This document shows, piece after piece, positions 63,555-64,000 of a stretch of DNA of 64,000 nucleotides. The notes under the pieces were generated by a model, which did not search any database, had not been told where the DNA came from, and saw only the letters and a program-made list of their open reading frames with translations. This DNA comes from CAMPKL01 sp963805925 (GTDB taxonomy: Bacteria > Acidobacteriota > Terriglobia > Bryobacterales > UBA6623): positions 806,001 to 870,000 of the forward strand of contig CAWDWB010000003.1 of the NCBI GenBank assembly GCA_963805925.1. Reading direction: 5' to 3'. Each line of letters opens with the position of its first letter. Position 1 is the first letter of the stretch. The position numbers and the translations under genes were made by a program.

Positions 63555-64000
63555 ACAGGATCGCCTGACCGCCTTGGATGCGGACCGCGCGGCTGCCCTG
63601 CAAGATCCCTAGAACCTGAGGACCGAACATCTCCCAAGCTCCTGCTCCCAGCAGGCCCGAGTCCCTAAGTTCTTCCGCCGATTGAAAATTGCCGCGCAGT
63701 AACAGCAGCGGCGTGTCGCCGGCCATCAGATAGCGCAATGGAACGTCGTTCTCTTGCGCCAGCAGATTGAGCAGACACTTGAGCACAGCCGCAGCAGCCG
63801 CTTCAGCCTGGGTCGGCTCAGCCTTGCGGGGCGGTTCGACCAACTCTTCTTCCGGCTTGTCGAGTCCGCGTTGGATGGCGGCGATGATCTTCTCCGCACC
63901 GTAGTCACGGACCCTCTGCCCCAGTCCGCGGAACTGCGCCAAATCCTCCGGTTTAGTCGGGCGTGCTCGCGCCAACTGGACGAGAGCGGCATCTTCCGCC
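63535..64000 (-). CDS. rnd: Ribonuclease D, C-terminal part, start off the right edge
   Basis: The minus-strand frame is open to the window end (155 codons visible). The first visible part, ALVQLARARPTKPEDLAQFR then GLGQRVRDYGAEKIIAAIQR, is an HRDC domain as found after the 3'-5' exonuclease domain in RNase D. The following ~90 residues (ALKCLLNLLAQE-like, AGDTPLLLLRGNF, ILQGSRAVRIQGGQAILFTP) form the C-terminal HRDC-like region. The DEDD exonuclease domain lies outside, so other HRDC proteins cannot be fully excluded. Confidence 0.7.
   Translation of the reverse strand, partial: AEDAALVQLARARPTKPEDLAQFRGLGQRVRDYGAEKIIAAIQRGLDKPEEELVEPPRKAEPTQAEAAAAAVLKCLLNLLAQENDVPLRYLMAGDTPLLLLRGNFQSAEELRDSGLLGAGAWEMFGPQVLGILQGSRAVRIQGGQAILFTPAAT

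Overview
The window looks like a chromosomal contig from an acidobacterium of the Bryobacterales/Solibacter type. The main clues are a secreted protein with the C-terminal domain known mainly from Solibacter (45.9-42.2 kb), a helix-turn-helix/TolB-like/TPR regulator cut by the left edge, Oar-like TonB receptors (one intact, one decayed), a DUF1080 protein, a DUF5117-type metalloprotease and high-GC coding. No rRNA, CRISPR array or intact transposase was found. This lineage call rests on family recognition, not on a database search.

Layout. 0-10 kb is the accessory, partly decayed end. It holds the truncated regulator, a GIY-YIG protein, a DUF429 protein and an AbiEi-like/Fic fusion. These are followed by the 3' half of a tRNA-Lys beside a degraded tyrosine-integrase fragment, which together look like the scar of an integrative element. 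Remnants of a TonB receptor and a multicopper oxidase come next, then two glycosyltransferases. 10.3-17.1 kb is one tightly coupled six-gene efflux operon: TolC-like channel, HlyD/YbhG-like adaptor, two ABC ATPases and two ABC-2 permeases. 17.1-26.4 kb carries a PIG-L deacetylase coupled to a PLP decarboxylase, an IS110 remnant, a methyltransferase, a secreted beta-helix protein, a radical SAM protein and a secreted alpha/beta hydrolase.

26.7-30.1 kb is a c-di-GMP operon: a GGDEF-EAL protein between two PilZ proteins, with a dyad over the proposed promoter. 30.4-38.7 kb holds a secreted metalloprotease, an orphan terminator, a Kbp (BON-LysM) homologue divergent from a DUF937 protein, a Tat-exported RidA protein, a TonB receptor and a DUF1080 protein. 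38.7-46.4 kb has a MerR-copper ATPase operon with a textbook MerR-type promoter, bcp coupled to a giant NHL-repeat protein, and a cupin. 46.5-54.9 kb has nfeD-slipin, a frameshifted SPOR gene, lipA-lnt, and an O-antigen-ligase-like gene with a TPR partner.

55.0-64.0 kb has an esterase, a frameshifted TPR gene leading a four-gene operon with two unrecognised secreted proteins and a DUF2085 protein, then tRNA-Ser(GCU). It ends with an operon pairing a taurine/nitrate-type ABC importer with a PaaK-like adenylate-forming enzyme, a PspC protein, and a ribonuclease D gene cut by the right edge.

A dispersed repeat occurs at 1.6, 17.4 and 48.8 kb with fixed internal spacing; two shorter relatives lie at 3.9 and 20.4 kb. 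Two genes (49.3 and 56.0 kb) have apparent frameshifts that may be real or assembly errors.
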